Source of the DNA: an uncultured Rubripirellula sp. | Lineage (GTDB): Bacteria > Planctomycetota > Planctomycetia > Pirellulales > Pirellulaceae | Assembly: GCA_938075415.1 (NCBI GenBank) | Contig: CALJHC010000001.1 | Coordinates: 62,001 to 126,000, forward strand | DNA length: 64,000 nucleotides | Reading direction: 5' to 3' | Shown here: positions 9,004 through 18,513 of the stretch, in pieces | How positions within the stretch are numbered: the first letter of the stretch is position 1 | Layout: each line of letters begins with the position of its first letter | Program-made: the position numbers and the translations under genes | Notes under the pieces: model-generated | Told to the model about the DNA's origin: nothing | The model's database searches: none | The model's input: the letters and a program-made list of their open reading frames with translations, nothing else

Positions 9004-10839
9004 ATGCCAGATCTCATTGCTCAGGGCGACTCTCGTGGTGACCGCTGGCGCAAAGAACTGCCTGATGCAGCAAGCGGCATTGAAGTTCGAGTTGGTCGCG
9101 TTGATGCGGACTGGGTGGTGCCATGGGATGCGAAAATCTCACGTGTGCACCTTCGACTAACACCACTACCTGAAGGGCGACTGCGAGTCAGAAAATTAGA
9201 AACGGCAAAAAACTCCGTTTACTTCAGGGGAGATATTGCGGCTGATTTCATTGTGGTTCCAGGTGAGCATTTTGTGATTGGATCCACCACTTTCACTCTG
9301 GCAAATCGCCCCGGTTCTTGGATGCCCGAAAAAGTCGGGGACGTGACAGAGCACTCCTACGACTTAGAAGAATTACAGCGACGCAGATTTCAGGATTCCG
9401 GCTCCAGGATCGAGATGCTGAGCCATCTGCCCGATTTGATTCTCGGAAGCGGCAGCGATGAGGAACTGCTGGTGCGTGTCACGAGCGTTTTATTGCGAGC
9501 GACCCCCTCTGCCTCTGCCGTGGCAATCGTTTCATATCAATCACAAGAGATCGTGAATGGCCCAAGGAAGGATGGCAAGGGGCCCAATGGCACAGAGGAT
9601 GCTGGTCCTTCGGAAATGCGAATCCTGCATTATGATTCAAGATCAGCGGGGGACAATTCCCCCTCGATAAGCTTGAAACTGGTGCAGCATGCCATAACGA
9701 CCAGAGAAAGTGTCTTGTATCTTTGGACTGGCACTGTTGCCAATCAATCGGTTTACACCGCTGCCGATGACGTTGACTGGGCGTTTTGCGTTCCCTTACG
9801 CAGTGAGGCTTGTTCTGGATGGGCAATCTATGTGACAGGACTGATTGCAAAGGATGTGACGCAAACGATTGAGCAGTCCTTGATGACCGCACCTCAAGAC
9901 TTGGGAGATGACGTCAAGTTTGCTGAACTTGTGGGAACGACAATTGCTAATCTAAGACAAACATTGAGGCTGGAAAGACGGCAGTCGGAGATGCGACACT
10001 TCTTTGCGCCCATCGTGATGGATGCCTTGGCTGGCCGTTCAACTGAGGAAGTTCTTGCACCTCGAGAAACAAAACTGTCTGTCATGTTCTGCGACTTGCG
10101 TGGGTTCACAAGAAGAAGCGAACAGGAGTCAGAGGATCTTTTGCAGTTGTTGGCAAGTGTTAGTGACGCGTTGGGAACCATGACACGACACATCTTGGAT
10201 ACCGGCGGTGTCATTGGTGACTTTCATGGTGACTCGGCAATGGGATTTTGGGGCTGGCCTTTGACGCAACAAGACATCTCGTTGCGGGCAATCTCGGCTG
10301 CCACTCGTATTTGCCAGCAGAACCGAGGCAGGCCCAATAACGGTTTCCGCTGCGGAATTGGCCTCGCGACGGGAACGGCTGTCGCTGGACGAATCGGAAC
10401 GGCAGATCAAGTCAAGGTGACAGCTTTCGGACCAGTAGTAAATCTTGCCAGTCGCCTCGAGGGTCTAACAAAAGCATTTGGCGCTGAAGTAATTATGGAC
10501 GAGATTACCGCAGCGGCGATAAACGATTCAGATCAGGTTAGTTATCGCCAAAGACGGTTGGCGCAGGTGAGGCCGCATGGCTTCGAATCACCGTTGACCA
10601 TTTTTGAATTGGTGACGAATTCGGGAGATAGTTCTGAATCGTTGAGCGACAAACAACTAACAATTTATGACCAGGCCTTGGCAGCCTTCATGGCAGGTGA
10701 TTGGGCATCAACATCTCGAAAGCTGAAATCTTTACCTGATAAGGATTCTCCGAAGCAAGTTTTGTTATCCTTTATTGCCAGACACGGACATGAACCACCG
10801 GATGATTGGGATGGTGTGATCGACCTACCGAAGTATTGA
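9004..10839 (+). CDS. FHA / GAF-like / class III nucleotide cyclase
   Basis: 611 residues. An FHA domain (about 25-105) shows G-R, S-R-V-H and N-S, the residues that bind phosphothreonine. A GAF-like middle (about 135-325) follows. The C-terminal class III cyclase domain (about 350-535) has metal Asp residues in FCDLRGFT (about 364) and HGDSAM (about 410), and the transition-state Asn and Arg in VVNLASRLE. The Lys that normally precedes the second metal site and reads the base is replaced by Asp, so ATP specificity is uncertain. It probably makes cAMP in response to a phosphorylated partner; no kinase is adjacent. An out-of-frame ATG at 8993 opens only a shadow frame. Confidence 0.88.
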   Translation: MPDLIAQGDSRGDRWRKELPDAASGIEVRVGRVDADWVVPWDAKISRVHLRLTPLPEGRLRVRKLETAKNSVYFRGDIAADFIVVPGEHFVIGSTTFTLANRPGSWMPEKVGDVTEHSYDLEELQRRRFQDSGSRIEMLSHLPDLILGSGSDEELLVRVTSVLLRATPSASAVAIVSYQSQEIVNGPRKDGKGPNGTEDAGPSEMRILHYDSRSAGDNSPSISLKLVQHAITTRESVLYLWTGTVANQSVYTAADDVDWAFCVPLRSEACSGWAIYVTGLIAKDVTQTIEQSLMTAPQDLGDDVKFAELVGTTIANLRQTLRLERRQSEMRHFFAPIVMDALAGRSTEEVLAPRETKLSVMFCDLRGFTRRSEQESEDLLQLLASVSDALGTMTRHILDTGGVIGDFHGDSAMGFWGWPLTQQDISLRAISAATRICQQNRGRPNNGFRCGIGLATGTAVAGRIGTADQVKVTAFGPVVNLASRLEGLTKAFGAEVIMDEITAAAINDSDQVSYRQRRLAQVRPHGFESPLTIFELVTNSGDSSESLSDKQLTIYDQALAAFMAGDWASTSRKLKSLPDKDSPKQVLLSFIARHGHEPPDDWDGVIDLPKY

Positions 10840-10878
10840 CGCAAAAACCCTGATCGAATCAATGTTGGTGCAGCACAA

Positions 10879-11427
10879 GTGAACCCAGTATCTCAACCAC
10901 CAAGACCTCTTGAATTGCGATTCCCGCTATGGGTCGCCCTAGGGGTGGTAGCGCTGATCGGGATTCAGAAATGGGTGCGACCCAATGATTCCAATGGTGC
11001 TCTGGCGTATCTGGATGGAGATCGGATTTTTGTCAATCGACAAACTGAATCTCTACACTTTTTCGAGCGTCTGAATGTTGAGGTTGAAGTCACCAGTGGA
11101 TGGACTTATCTATCCACCAATGCGGATTCACGTGCCATGACCCCGACCTTCATGCATACGAGTTCGCAGACGATCTTGCGTTTGCAACCTTTTCATCTGG
11201 AGCAGTGGCCGCCTGAGGGAGCCAGTGTTCAAACCATTCAAGACGACAATTTTGAGATCACTTGGGTTCCCGTGGGTCGATTGCTGATCGGTCGACTGGT
11301 CTCGGATTCGGTTGATCTGGCCGTTGTGGTCATGAATCACTCCACCGAAGATGCAGTTTCGGAGGAAATTCTTGAGTTTTGCCGATGTGTCCAACATCTT
11401 GGTACCGCGAGCAATAATCGTGTCTGA
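10879..11427 (+). CDS. Unknown membrane-anchored protein
   Basis: 182 residues from a GTG 40 bases after the cyclase stop, so probably co-transcribed with it. One N-terminal transmembrane segment (about residues 15-28, PLWVALGVVALIGIQ) is followed by a soluble domain of about 150 residues with mixed alpha/beta character and no motif that I recognise. Its position suggests a partner or target of the cyclase, but that is context only. Confidence 0.6.
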   Translation: MNPVSQPPRPLELRFPLWVALGVVALIGIQKWVRPNDSNGALAYLDGDRIFVNRQTESLHFFERLNVEVEVTSGWTYLSTNADSRAMTPTFMHTSSQTILRLQPFHLEQWPPEGASVQTIQDDNFEITWVPVGRLLIGRLVSDSVDLAVVVMNHSTEDAVSEEILEFCRCVQHLGTASNNRV

Positions 11428-11853
11428 ACGGCTTGAGAACACCGTTTTGATGCACCTTTCTCGTGCGTTTGAGGGCACGAACGGCTCAGACTGGCAGCTG
11501 ATTTCTGATAAACGCCCTTCTGCCCGGTAGTCTGCGCGGTTTACAATGAATAGGACGGCGTTCGGGGTAATGCGTTGGTTTCTGCAATTGCGTTGGACGG
11601 TAGTTTTCCGCCAAAGTCTCCTGAGAGGACACCTCCAGTCTGGCTCAGGATTGAGAGGTGGATCAGTTTCCTTTAGCCGTTGCTGTAGAAATGGTTTCCT
11701 ATCCCATTTTGGGTGAGTCGTAGGATCAAGAAAGCAAGTCAATCATTTTGTTGGTTGTCTTGTTGGCTTTGAACAGCGGTAGTGTCACCTTTTTGGGCTT
11801 TTATCTTCTTGGCGGTCCTAGCCGCCATTCACCAACGTTTCCCGACAAAAGTC
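11428..11853. other. Intergenic region
   Basis: Both flanking genes are on the plus strand. The frame of the next gene is open from 11782 but lacks a protein-like N-terminus before 11854. I see no repeat or strong hairpin; a promoter for the next gene is expected here. Confidence 0.35.
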
Positions 11854-13698
11854 ATGTTTCGACGACCTCTGGTACCTGTTTTCGCGATCTTTTTTTGCGT
11901 GCTTCTCGGCACCGCAAATGGCCAATTAACCGATGAGGTGCGAGAGAGGCTGCAAAAGGAAATTGAGACCGCGAAAGGAAAATTGGACCCCGGTCGGTTG
12001 CCGAATTTGGTGGCGATTAAACAAGATCTGATGAAACAGGTCTCTGAAGTTGAAGAATATCTTGATCGGTACACCGAGCCAGAGAATCGAGATGCTTGGC
12101 TGAAGTACCTGAACCTGGATCCTCTCGTTACCGCGATTCGCGATTCTGAAAGCGAAGGCTTGGTTGCCAGAGAGGCGGAAGCTTTAAGGGATCGCCTCAT
12201 TGGCACAGTCCCGGGCCTTGAATTAACCATTTTCCAGCGACTAAGGGATTCCGTAGGTCAGTTGGTGAAAGCAGTACGTTTTCAGGATCCAGACAATTCA
12301 GTCAAGCTAATAGAAGCACAACTCTCGGCACTTGCCAAAATCATTGACATGGCGGACGAGGTTCCATCGCCTGATCACTTCAGCGCCATTTCCTTGCGAG
12401 TTGCTTTACTCAATTCAGCAGGGCAAGCGCCTGGTTTGGTTGATTCGGTGCGCGAGGTGTTTGGTCAATCAAACGTTGCCATCAAGGTAAGTGCGGAAAT
12501 GATCGATCAGGTTTTGGGTCGGGAGGTTTCTCGCACTTTGCCGGTAAAAGATGTGATTCTCGGTACTCGGCTAACGGGCACTGCCGTGATGAATGGCAAC
12601 GTCGGTGGGAAATTGATCCCCTCTGGCTCGGATGCCAAAATTGAGCTTAGCCTCAAGGGAACGGTTGATACAAAGAATGATGGAGTTAACGGACCGATCC
12701 GACTCAAGAGTGTCAGCAAGGGAACCGTAAGCCTGACCCGATTGCTGACCGTTAGCGCTGATGGAATTGAGTTTGGAAAAACCGAGAGTGAAGTCTCGAT
12801 CTCAACATCAATTACTGACATGAAAGCCAACTCCGATTTGGCTTTGCGGGTCGGGCGCAAGCAGGCAGCAAAGAAAAAGCCTCAAGCGGATCGAATTGCA
12901 AAAGAGAAATTACGCACCCGTGTGACTGAGCAGTTTGAGTCAGAAATGGAAGACATTGAGGCTAATGCATCCTCAAAACTTCTTGATCAAGCCAAACCAA
13001 TTTTGGAGCGATTATCACTGACGCCACCTTCACAAGTGTGGCGTTCTTCTGCTGATGAATTAGCAGTTGATGTCAACTTTCGGGCTGAAGACCAATTATC
13101 TTCGGTGATTGGTCCCACAGTTTTCCAATCCACCTCCCTGTTTTCGATACAAGTTCACGAATCGGCCATTGAAAATGCATTCACAGTCATGCTGGCCGGT
13201 AGAACCTTGGATGAGGAGCGATTAAATGAATTGATGGACAGTGCGGGGGCTCCGAAGCCAGAAAAGCCGGAAGAGGAAGAAGACGCACCCTTTGAAATCA
13301 GCTTCTCACGATCTCGTCCTGTCATCTTTGAGGCGAGAGATGGCCTGCTGAGAGTGGGATTGAGAGGTACACGTTTTGCCCAAGGCGATCGCAATCCTCT
13401 TAACAAAGCGATGGAAATCACCTCCACCTATGAGGTGGTCATCGATGATAAGTCTGGCGCAGTGCTCAAACGTGTGGGTGAGGTAGAAGTTGACTTTCCT
13501 CGCGAACGACTCTCCCTGAGGGATGCCGGATTGAAACCAATCATCCAAAAAGAATTTTCTGCCATCTTTCCAGAAAACATTTTGGATCAGAGTATCCAGA
13601 TTGCTGAAGACGCTGAAATGGAAACACTTCGAGGGCGAGAATTCAGGGCCAAAGAGATTTTGGTTACCGATGGCTGGCTGTCGATTGCTTTCCAATAA
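11854..13698 (+). CDS. Large exported protein of unknown function
   Basis: 614 residues from the ATG at 11854, chosen because it opens directly into a signal peptide (MFRRPLVPVFAIFFCVLLG, with cleavage expected near TANG-Q). The mature protein starts with long amphipathic helices (about 25-200). A beta-rich domain follows (about 230-360), with many charged strands around LKGTVDTK and SKGTVSLTR, then a Lys/Arg-rich helix (about 365-415). A second beta-rich part holds an acidic Glu-Pro linker (about 475-490). It is probably periplasmic or surface located. I recognise no family. It ends 114 bases before the convergent glycosylase gene. Confidence 0.7.
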   Translation: MFRRPLVPVFAIFFCVLLGTANGQLTDEVRERLQKEIETAKGKLDPGRLPNLVAIKQDLMKQVSEVEEYLDRYTEPENRDAWLKYLNLDPLVTAIRDSESEGLVAREAEALRDRLIGTVPGLELTIFQRLRDSVGQLVKAVRFQDPDNSVKLIEAQLSALAKIIDMADEVPSPDHFSAISLRVALLNSAGQAPGLVDSVREVFGQSNVAIKVSAEMIDQVLGREVSRTLPVKDVILGTRLTGTAVMNGNVGGKLIPSGSDAKIELSLKGTVDTKNDGVNGPIRLKSVSKGTVSLTRLLTVSADGIEFGKTESEVSISTSITDMKANSDLALRVGRKQAAKKKPQADRIAKEKLRTRVTEQFESEMEDIEANASSKLLDQAKPILERLSLTPPSQVWRSSADELAVDVNFRAEDQLSSVIGPTVFQSTSLFSIQVHESAIENAFTVMLAGRTLDEERLNELMDSAGAPKPEKPEEEEDAPFEISFSRSRPVIFEARDGLLRVGLRGTRFAQGDRNPLNKAMEITSTYEVVIDDKSGAVLKRVGEVEVDFPRERLSLRDAGLKPIIQKEFSAIFPENILDQSIQIAEDAEMETLRGREFRAKEILVTDGWLSIAFQ

Positions 13699-13812
13699 GG
13701 CCATCAGCAAACCTTGACCTCAACGATCAATGCGTGTCTCGCGAGCTAGCTAAATGGGTGGCGGCGATCTAAACCTTCGAGGCTTGTGGTACCCATCACC
13801 CGTTTCGACATA

Positions 13813-14472
13813 TCAACGCAAGGTTGCAGCGTGAGTGAATAGCCCGCTTGGTTTCTTTGGCGGATCAAGATGATCCCGAGATCGACCACTGACAAACCAG
13901 TTACTGTTGATAAAGAAACGTAGCGGCAGTTCCGCGTCCTTGGAAATCCCGATCCGTTGCGTAGTAACCACTTCAAACGGTACAGCGTCTGACGAGGCGA
14001 TCCTGAATCGATTGGATTTGTCGAGATGAAGGCCATCGTGACTGCGATCAATCGCCAGGGCCTGACACAGTCGACCGGGACCCCTTGCTAATTGTCGCAC
14101 ATCCTTGGTTTGGCGATTAAATGCCATTTGCTTGATGCCCCAGATAGGTTCGATCGAGCGGATCAAAACAGCACAGCCAACATCTGATGTTTCAGTCACG
14201 ATATTGAAACAGTGGTTAGCATGGATCGGATAAACGTAAAGTGTGCCGGCCTGTTTGAACATTGAATCATTGCTTGCCGTTCTACCCCGCGAACTATGAC
14301 TCGCCTCATCCCCTTTAAAAAGATACGCCTCCGTTTCAACAATCATCCCGCCAACCCACCGGCGGCCAAGACGTCGGACTAGAATCTTGCCAATCAAATC
14401 TCTCGCGACTTGCTCGGTTGGTTTTTGATAGAACTGTGTCGGTAATCGTTCGCTAAGGAGAGGAAGCTTCAT
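13813..14472 (-). CDS. mpg: DNA-3-methyladenine glycosylase (AAG/Mpg family)
   Basis: 219 residues from the ATG at 14472. The catalytic Glu lies in the family motif VETEAY, followed by the substrate-pocket stretch GTLYVYPIHANHCFNIVT and the conserved RGPGRLCQAL. The enzyme excises alkylated purines such as 3-methyladenine and hypoxanthine to start base-excision repair in the cytosol. The frame runs further upstream (to about 14574), but homology-like sequence begins at PTQFYQKPTEQVARDL, so the longer forms are unlikely. The start codon overlaps the start codon of the divergent amidohydrolase gene inside one CATG. Confidence 0.9.
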   Translation of the reverse strand: MKLPLLSERLPTQFYQKPTEQVARDLIGKILVRRLGRRWVGGMIVETEAYLFKGDEASHSSRGRTASNDSMFKQAGTLYVYPIHANHCFNIVTETSDVGCAVLIRSIEPIWGIKQMAFNRQTKDVRQLARGPGRLCQALAIDRSHDGLHLDKSNRFRIASSDAVPFEVVTTQRIGISKDAELPLRFFINSNWFVSGRSRDHLDPPKKPSGLFTHAATLR

Positions 14473-15691
14473 GTTCAAGCATTTTTCTGGAGTGATCAAA
14501 GCAAAATGGATTGTACCAGTCGCCATACCTCCACTGCCCAACGGTTGGTTGCGATTGTTGGAGGGAAGAATCACTGAGGTTGGAACCGGTGATTACCCTC
14601 AAGTCTCAATAGATCTTGGTGACGTTGCCTTGCTACCCGGATTGGTGAACTCACACACGCATCTGGAATTTTCTGGCTTGGAGACTCCGATAGGGTATCC
14701 AGGAATTTCATTTACCGATTGGATACAGCTGGTCATCAAATCAAGGGGAAATGCTAATGAGCCGGGCGTTTCAACAGAGATGAACCAAGTGGACGTGATT
14801 GCCAAAGGCCTGAAAGAACTGACAGACACTGGAACGTTACTCGCTGGTGAAATATCCACTCCGCCCTCTCACTACGAATTCAAGAAGTCATCGGCAAAGC
14901 TTGTCACATTTTCCGAGATTCTCGGCTTGCGACCTGAGCGATATGAAGAACGTCTTCGTGCGTCCGAGGATCACCTCCGGTCCAGCGACTGGAGCGGAGT
15001 GAGTCCGCACGCACCCTATTCGCTCTCGCCCGCTGCACTACTGAAAGTGATTCATCAGTCACAAATCAGTGGTCGACCCTTAGCGATGCATGTCGCTGAA
15101 TCACCTGAAGAGCGAGAGTTGTTGACCACTGGTGCTGGTTCCATGGCGGAACTGTTGCAATCGATTGGAGCCTGGGAGCCAGATGTATTCCCGTGGGGAA
15201 AACAACCATTTGCGAAACTGATTGAACAGTTTGCCGGTTTACGATCTGTTTTTCTGATCCATGGAAATGATTTCAATCAAGCAGAGATACAACAGGTCGC
15301 TGCCAATCAACACATCACGGTCGTCTTCTGCCCACGTACACATCATTTTTTTCGCTTTGCCAATCACCCAATTCGTGAGATGTTGCGTTCGGGACTTAGA
15401 GTGGTGCTGGGAACGGATTCCAGAGCGAGCAATCCTGATTTAAATTTATGGAAAGAGGTGCAATTTTTATTGAACCATTACCAAGACATACCTCCGGGCG
15501 AAGTTTTAAAAATGGCAACGCTATGGCCCGCCGAAGCGTTCCGAATCTCTTTTCCAGAGATGCCACGCATCGGTGCCATTCAGCCTGGATTCATGGGTCA
15601 ACTGGGAAGTGTTGCTACGACAGCGACTAATCTTCAACATCTCTATCGAGACTTGAGCCAAGCGGACTATTCTCCTGTTGAGCTTGCTTAG
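14471..15691 (+). CDS. Amidohydrolase / deaminase, possibly aminodeoxyfutalosine deaminase (MqnX-like)
   Basis: 406 residues of the metal-dependent ATZ/TRZ deaminase branch. Metal ligands are seen in GLVNSHTHLEF (H-x-H), in HVAESPEE, in the His near FLIHGNDF, and in the Asp of LGTDSRASN. In this superfamily the enzyme deaminates an adenine- or triazine-like ring. A UbiD protein of the menaquinone type sits two genes away, so deamination of aminodeoxyfutalosine in menaquinone synthesis is a reasonable guess but not shown; S-adenosylhomocysteine or guanine deamination are alternatives. Its ATG shares two bases with the start of the divergent mpg gene. Its stop overlaps the SDR stop tail to tail by four bases. 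Confidence 0.82.
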   Translation: MFKHFSGVIKAKWIVPVAIPPLPNGWLRLLEGRITEVGTGDYPQVSIDLGDVALLPGLVNSHTHLEFSGLETPIGYPGISFTDWIQLVIKSRGNANEPGVSTEMNQVDVIAKGLKELTDTGTLLAGEISTPPSHYEFKKSSAKLVTFSEILGLRPERYEERLRASEDHLRSSDWSGVSPHAPYSLSPAALLKVIHQSQISGRPLAMHVAESPEERELLTTGAGSMAELLQSIGAWEPDVFPWGKQPFAKLIEQFAGLRSVFLIHGNDFNQAEIQQVAANQHITVVFCPRTHHFFRFANHPIREMLRSGLRVVLGTDSRASNPDLNLWKEVQFLLNHYQDIPPGEVLKMATLWPAEAFRISFPEMPRIGAIQPGFMGQLGSVATTATNLQHLYRDLSQADYSPVELA

Positions 15692-16494
15692 CCCGTATTC
15701 ATTCCAACCTGAAGCCCATCGGGTGCGTAGATAGTACGCCCTCCGTCCACCGGCATCGCGATACCGTTCACAAAATCGTTCTCGCACAAAAACTGAACGG
15801 CATGCGCAATGTGTTCGGCAGTTCCCACTCGCTTGACCAGTGTGCTGTTGGCGATTCGATCCGCTTGCTGCTGATCCACTTCATCAGCGAGAAGAACAGG
15901 CCCTGGCTTGATGCAGTTGACTCGGATGCGAGAATTTCGGTGCGCTAATTCGACGGCCAAAGAACGAGTCATTGCATCCACCCCTCCTTTACTCGGAAAG
16001 TAGGCAGCGTGATCAAGGTAGGGACGGTCCGTGGCCCAGTCACTGATATTGATAATACTACCACCGCTTTCCTGCTGCACCATTTGAAGGCCGGCTGCTC
16101 TCGCTGCAAGCCATGACGACATGGTGTTGATCTCAAAATAGTCAACAAGCTCTTTAGGGGTAATGTCCTCAATGGACGTGGGAAACCAGATCGCGGCACT
16201 GTTAACGAGGATGTCGATGCGTCCAAAATGTTCAACCACTTCTCTGACAAGTCTTTCTGCGGTTGCGTGTTCTTGCAAAGATCCGCTGGTGATCAACACC
16301 TCTGATCCATACAAATCCTGCAATTCCAATGCCGCCACTTCAGCCGCATCACTGCTTTCGTGAGCGTGCAGTCCTATCGAACATCCAAGGTAAGCAAGAT
16401 GCTTTGCGATAGCCTGACCAACACGGGGAGCGCCGCTTCCGGTAACCAATGCGACCGGTGTTTTTGTCTGATAGACATCAAATAGTGAATTCAT
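15688..16494 (-). CDS. Short-chain dehydrogenase/reductase, pteridine-reductase-like
   Basis: 268 residues from the ATG at 16494. The cofactor loop is VTGSGAPRVGQAIA, where an Arg sits at the TGxxxxRxG position typical of pteridine reductases (FolM/PTR1) and of NADPH preference. NSAAIW, the catalytic Ser region IINISD and Y-F-P-S-K follow in the usual SDR order, and the C-terminus reads GIAMPVDGGRTI. It is a cytosolic, NADP-dependent reductase; a role with dihydropteridines is only suggested. The frame continues upstream to 16581 into the UbiD gene, but without SDR-like sequence. It lies 40 bases after the UbiD stop, probably in one transcript. Confidence 0.85.
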   Translation of the reverse strand: MNSLFDVYQTKTPVALVTGSGAPRVGQAIAKHLAYLGCSIGLHAHESSDAAEVAALELQDLYGSEVLITSGSLQEHATAERLVREVVEHFGRIDILVNSAAIWFPTSIEDITPKELVDYFEINTMSSWLAARAAGLQMVQQESGGSIINISDWATDRPYLDHAAYFPSKGGVDAMTRSLAVELAHRNSRIRVNCIKPGPVLLADEVDQQQADRIANSTLVKRVGTAEHIAHAVQFLCENDFVNGIAMPVDGGRTIYAPDGLQVGMNTG

Positions 16495-16534
16495 TTTTTG
16501 TTCCTGGTCAGATGGCAGCAGGACCCGGTTCAGG

Positions 16535-18367
16535 TCAGAGGTAACGGCTGATCGGCGAACCCTTAGCAGCAAGCGCGTCAACCTTTGCTAGGGTTTCCCG
16601 GTCCTCAATCAACGGTGGCGCGTGGTGAGGTTTGATTCTTGCATCGATCACCAGCGATCCGAGACAGCCCCAATGTTTTTCTACCGTTGATGCCTTGATC
16701 CCGCTGATATCTGCAGACGGATTACTGCGTGTGAAAGTTACCCATGTCCAGTTTGCAAAAGATCTGGCGCAGAAATCACTGTCGTCAACGAGCGTGATGA
16801 GAGGAAATTGGTTGATCGGGTGATCCAGTGAGAGACTTGAAGTGAATTGCTCAAGTTCCTCTACCGATGACTTCGAAGCTTTGGAGACACATTCGACTGC
16901 GAGGATGCCCGGGCTGACGACCTTGGGATAACGAAACCCGTCGGGCAGCGATAATTCGTTGGGAACCGTGCTGGGCAGGTCCCGTTGTTTCCTTCCCGTT
17001 GCAGCGATCACAACCTTGGATCCTCGATTGAAACCCATTCCACTGTAGTCAAGCGTGTCGATAGTGGTTCGGGTTTGAAAATGTAAGTCTCTTCGCCAAT
17101 CAACGCGTTCAAGAATGTGCAAGATGAATGATCGGTAATCTGAGATCCTCAGTTCTCCATCAGGATCGTCGGTTATCCAGAGGTATTTTGCTAACGAAAG
17201 CTGTCCATTACCCAGAATAGCATTTGCCTGCGTCAGCAACTCTTGGGGTTCATTGGCTTTCAAGTAGCTCATGTAGCGTTCGCTGCCAACGGCCAGTAGT
17301 AGAGGATGAACTCCCGCAACATCAACCGCGTGGACCGCTTTAACACCAGGGATCACTGATGGAATAATCGGATCGGTGATCTCGTGGATCAGTTGTCCAA
17401 AAGTAGTGTCCTCTTGGGGTGGTCGACCCACCACGGTAAACGGCCAGATTGCGCCCTTCCGGTGCCAAACTTTTTCCACTCGCATCACAGGAAACGGGTG
17501 TTGAAGGCTGTAATAGCCAAGGTGATCACCGAACGGTCCCTCTGGCTTTGCCGCCGTTGGATCGATTGTGCCCGTGATCGCAAAATCAGCGTCTGCGTAG
17601 ATCGGTGCGTGATCACCGCGAACCATTGAAATTTTGCGGCCAGCAAGGGCGCCAGCAAATGTCAATTCAGAAAGACCCTCAGGTAGGGGCATGACGGCGG
17701 CGAGTGACATGGCGGGTGCACCACCAACTGATATTGCAACTTGCAATTTCTCGCCTCGACTCATTGCAACTTGATGGTGGACTCCGATACCCCGATGTAT
17801 CTGATAATGAAGCCCAATCTCTTGATCTGTCTCATACTCATTTCCGTTGATCTGAATGCGGTACATTCCCAGGTTTGACTGCATCAATTGCCGAGGCTTG
17901 TCCGGATGCATCGACAAAACCTGTGGCAAGGTGACAAAGGCACCGCCGTCTTCCGGCCAACATTGGATCGATGGGAGTGATGAAAGTTTAATTTCATTCT
18001 TGGTCACTGGTCCACGCCCGCAGAATCTTGGCAACATTCGCCACGCAGTCCACGGGGTGGTCGCGTAACGGAGCGGATTCTTGGGTGCTGCTGAGGGGTC
18101 AGTCTTGAGCTCAATGAGCCTTCGAACTGATTCGAGCGTACTTCGGAACAAATATCTTGCCTGATCCAGCGATGCAAACAGATTCGAAGCGGCTTGAAAA
18201 TGGCAACCTTTGAGGTTGGAAAATAAGACCGCGGGGCCACCGCTAGCGTAGACACGGCGCTGAATTTCCGCCGCTTCAAGATGGGGGTCCACCTGTTCCT
18301 TGATTTCAATCAGACGGCCGGCTTGACGTAGGTCTTCCACCGCTTCGCGTGTACACCGATGACGCAC
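16535..18367 (-). CDS. UbiD-family decarboxylase, menaquinone-biosynthesis type
   Basis: 610 residues, longer than E. coli UbiD (about 500) and like the long menaquinone-type decarboxylases. Family features include YRIQINGNEYETDQEIGLHYQ, the substrate and prenyl-FMN region EGPFGDHLGYYS, and VVGRPPQEDTTFGQ. A C-terminal extension follows (about 480-610). The enzyme would use prenylated FMN to decarboxylate an aromatic precursor of menaquinone. A UbiX-type prenyltransferase is not seen in the window. It starts 146 bases from the divergent pepA gene and is followed by the SDR gene. The nearby amidohydrolase fits the same pathway. Confidence 0.85.
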   Translation of the reverse strand: MRHRCTREAVEDLRQAGRLIEIKEQVDPHLEAAEIQRRVYASGGPAVLFSNLKGCHFQAASNLFASLDQARYLFRSTLESVRRLIELKTDPSAAPKNPLRYATTPWTAWRMLPRFCGRGPVTKNEIKLSSLPSIQCWPEDGGAFVTLPQVLSMHPDKPRQLMQSNLGMYRIQINGNEYETDQEIGLHYQIHRGIGVHHQVAMSRGEKLQVAISVGGAPAMSLAAVMPLPEGLSELTFAGALAGRKISMVRGDHAPIYADADFAITGTIDPTAAKPEGPFGDHLGYYSLQHPFPVMRVEKVWHRKGAIWPFTVVGRPPQEDTTFGQLIHEITDPIIPSVIPGVKAVHAVDVAGVHPLLLAVGSERYMSYLKANEPQELLTQANAILGNGQLSLAKYLWITDDPDGELRISDYRSFILHILERVDWRRDLHFQTRTTIDTLDYSGMGFNRGSKVVIAATGRKQRDLPSTVPNELSLPDGFRYPKVVSPGILAVECVSKASKSSVEELEQFTSSLSLDHPINQFPLITLVDDSDFCARSFANWTWVTFTRSNPSADISGIKASTVEKHWGCLGSLVIDARIKPHHAPPLIEDRETLAKVDALAAKGSPISRYL

Positions 18368-18513
18368 TTTGGATCAATACTTCTTTTGGAGGTGGAGAAT
18401 CTTCAGATTATTGCTTGTGGGATAGGACAACAGTGCCTGAGGCGCTAGACTTAACTGAACAACATTTAGCTTGATAAAACGCCTCGACAAAGCCCGAAGG
18501 ACGACTGGTTGGT

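Noticed and set aside
8873..9160. Plus-strand frame of 95 codons before the cyclase
   Set aside because: It overlaps the FHA part of the cyclase out of frame and has no SD.
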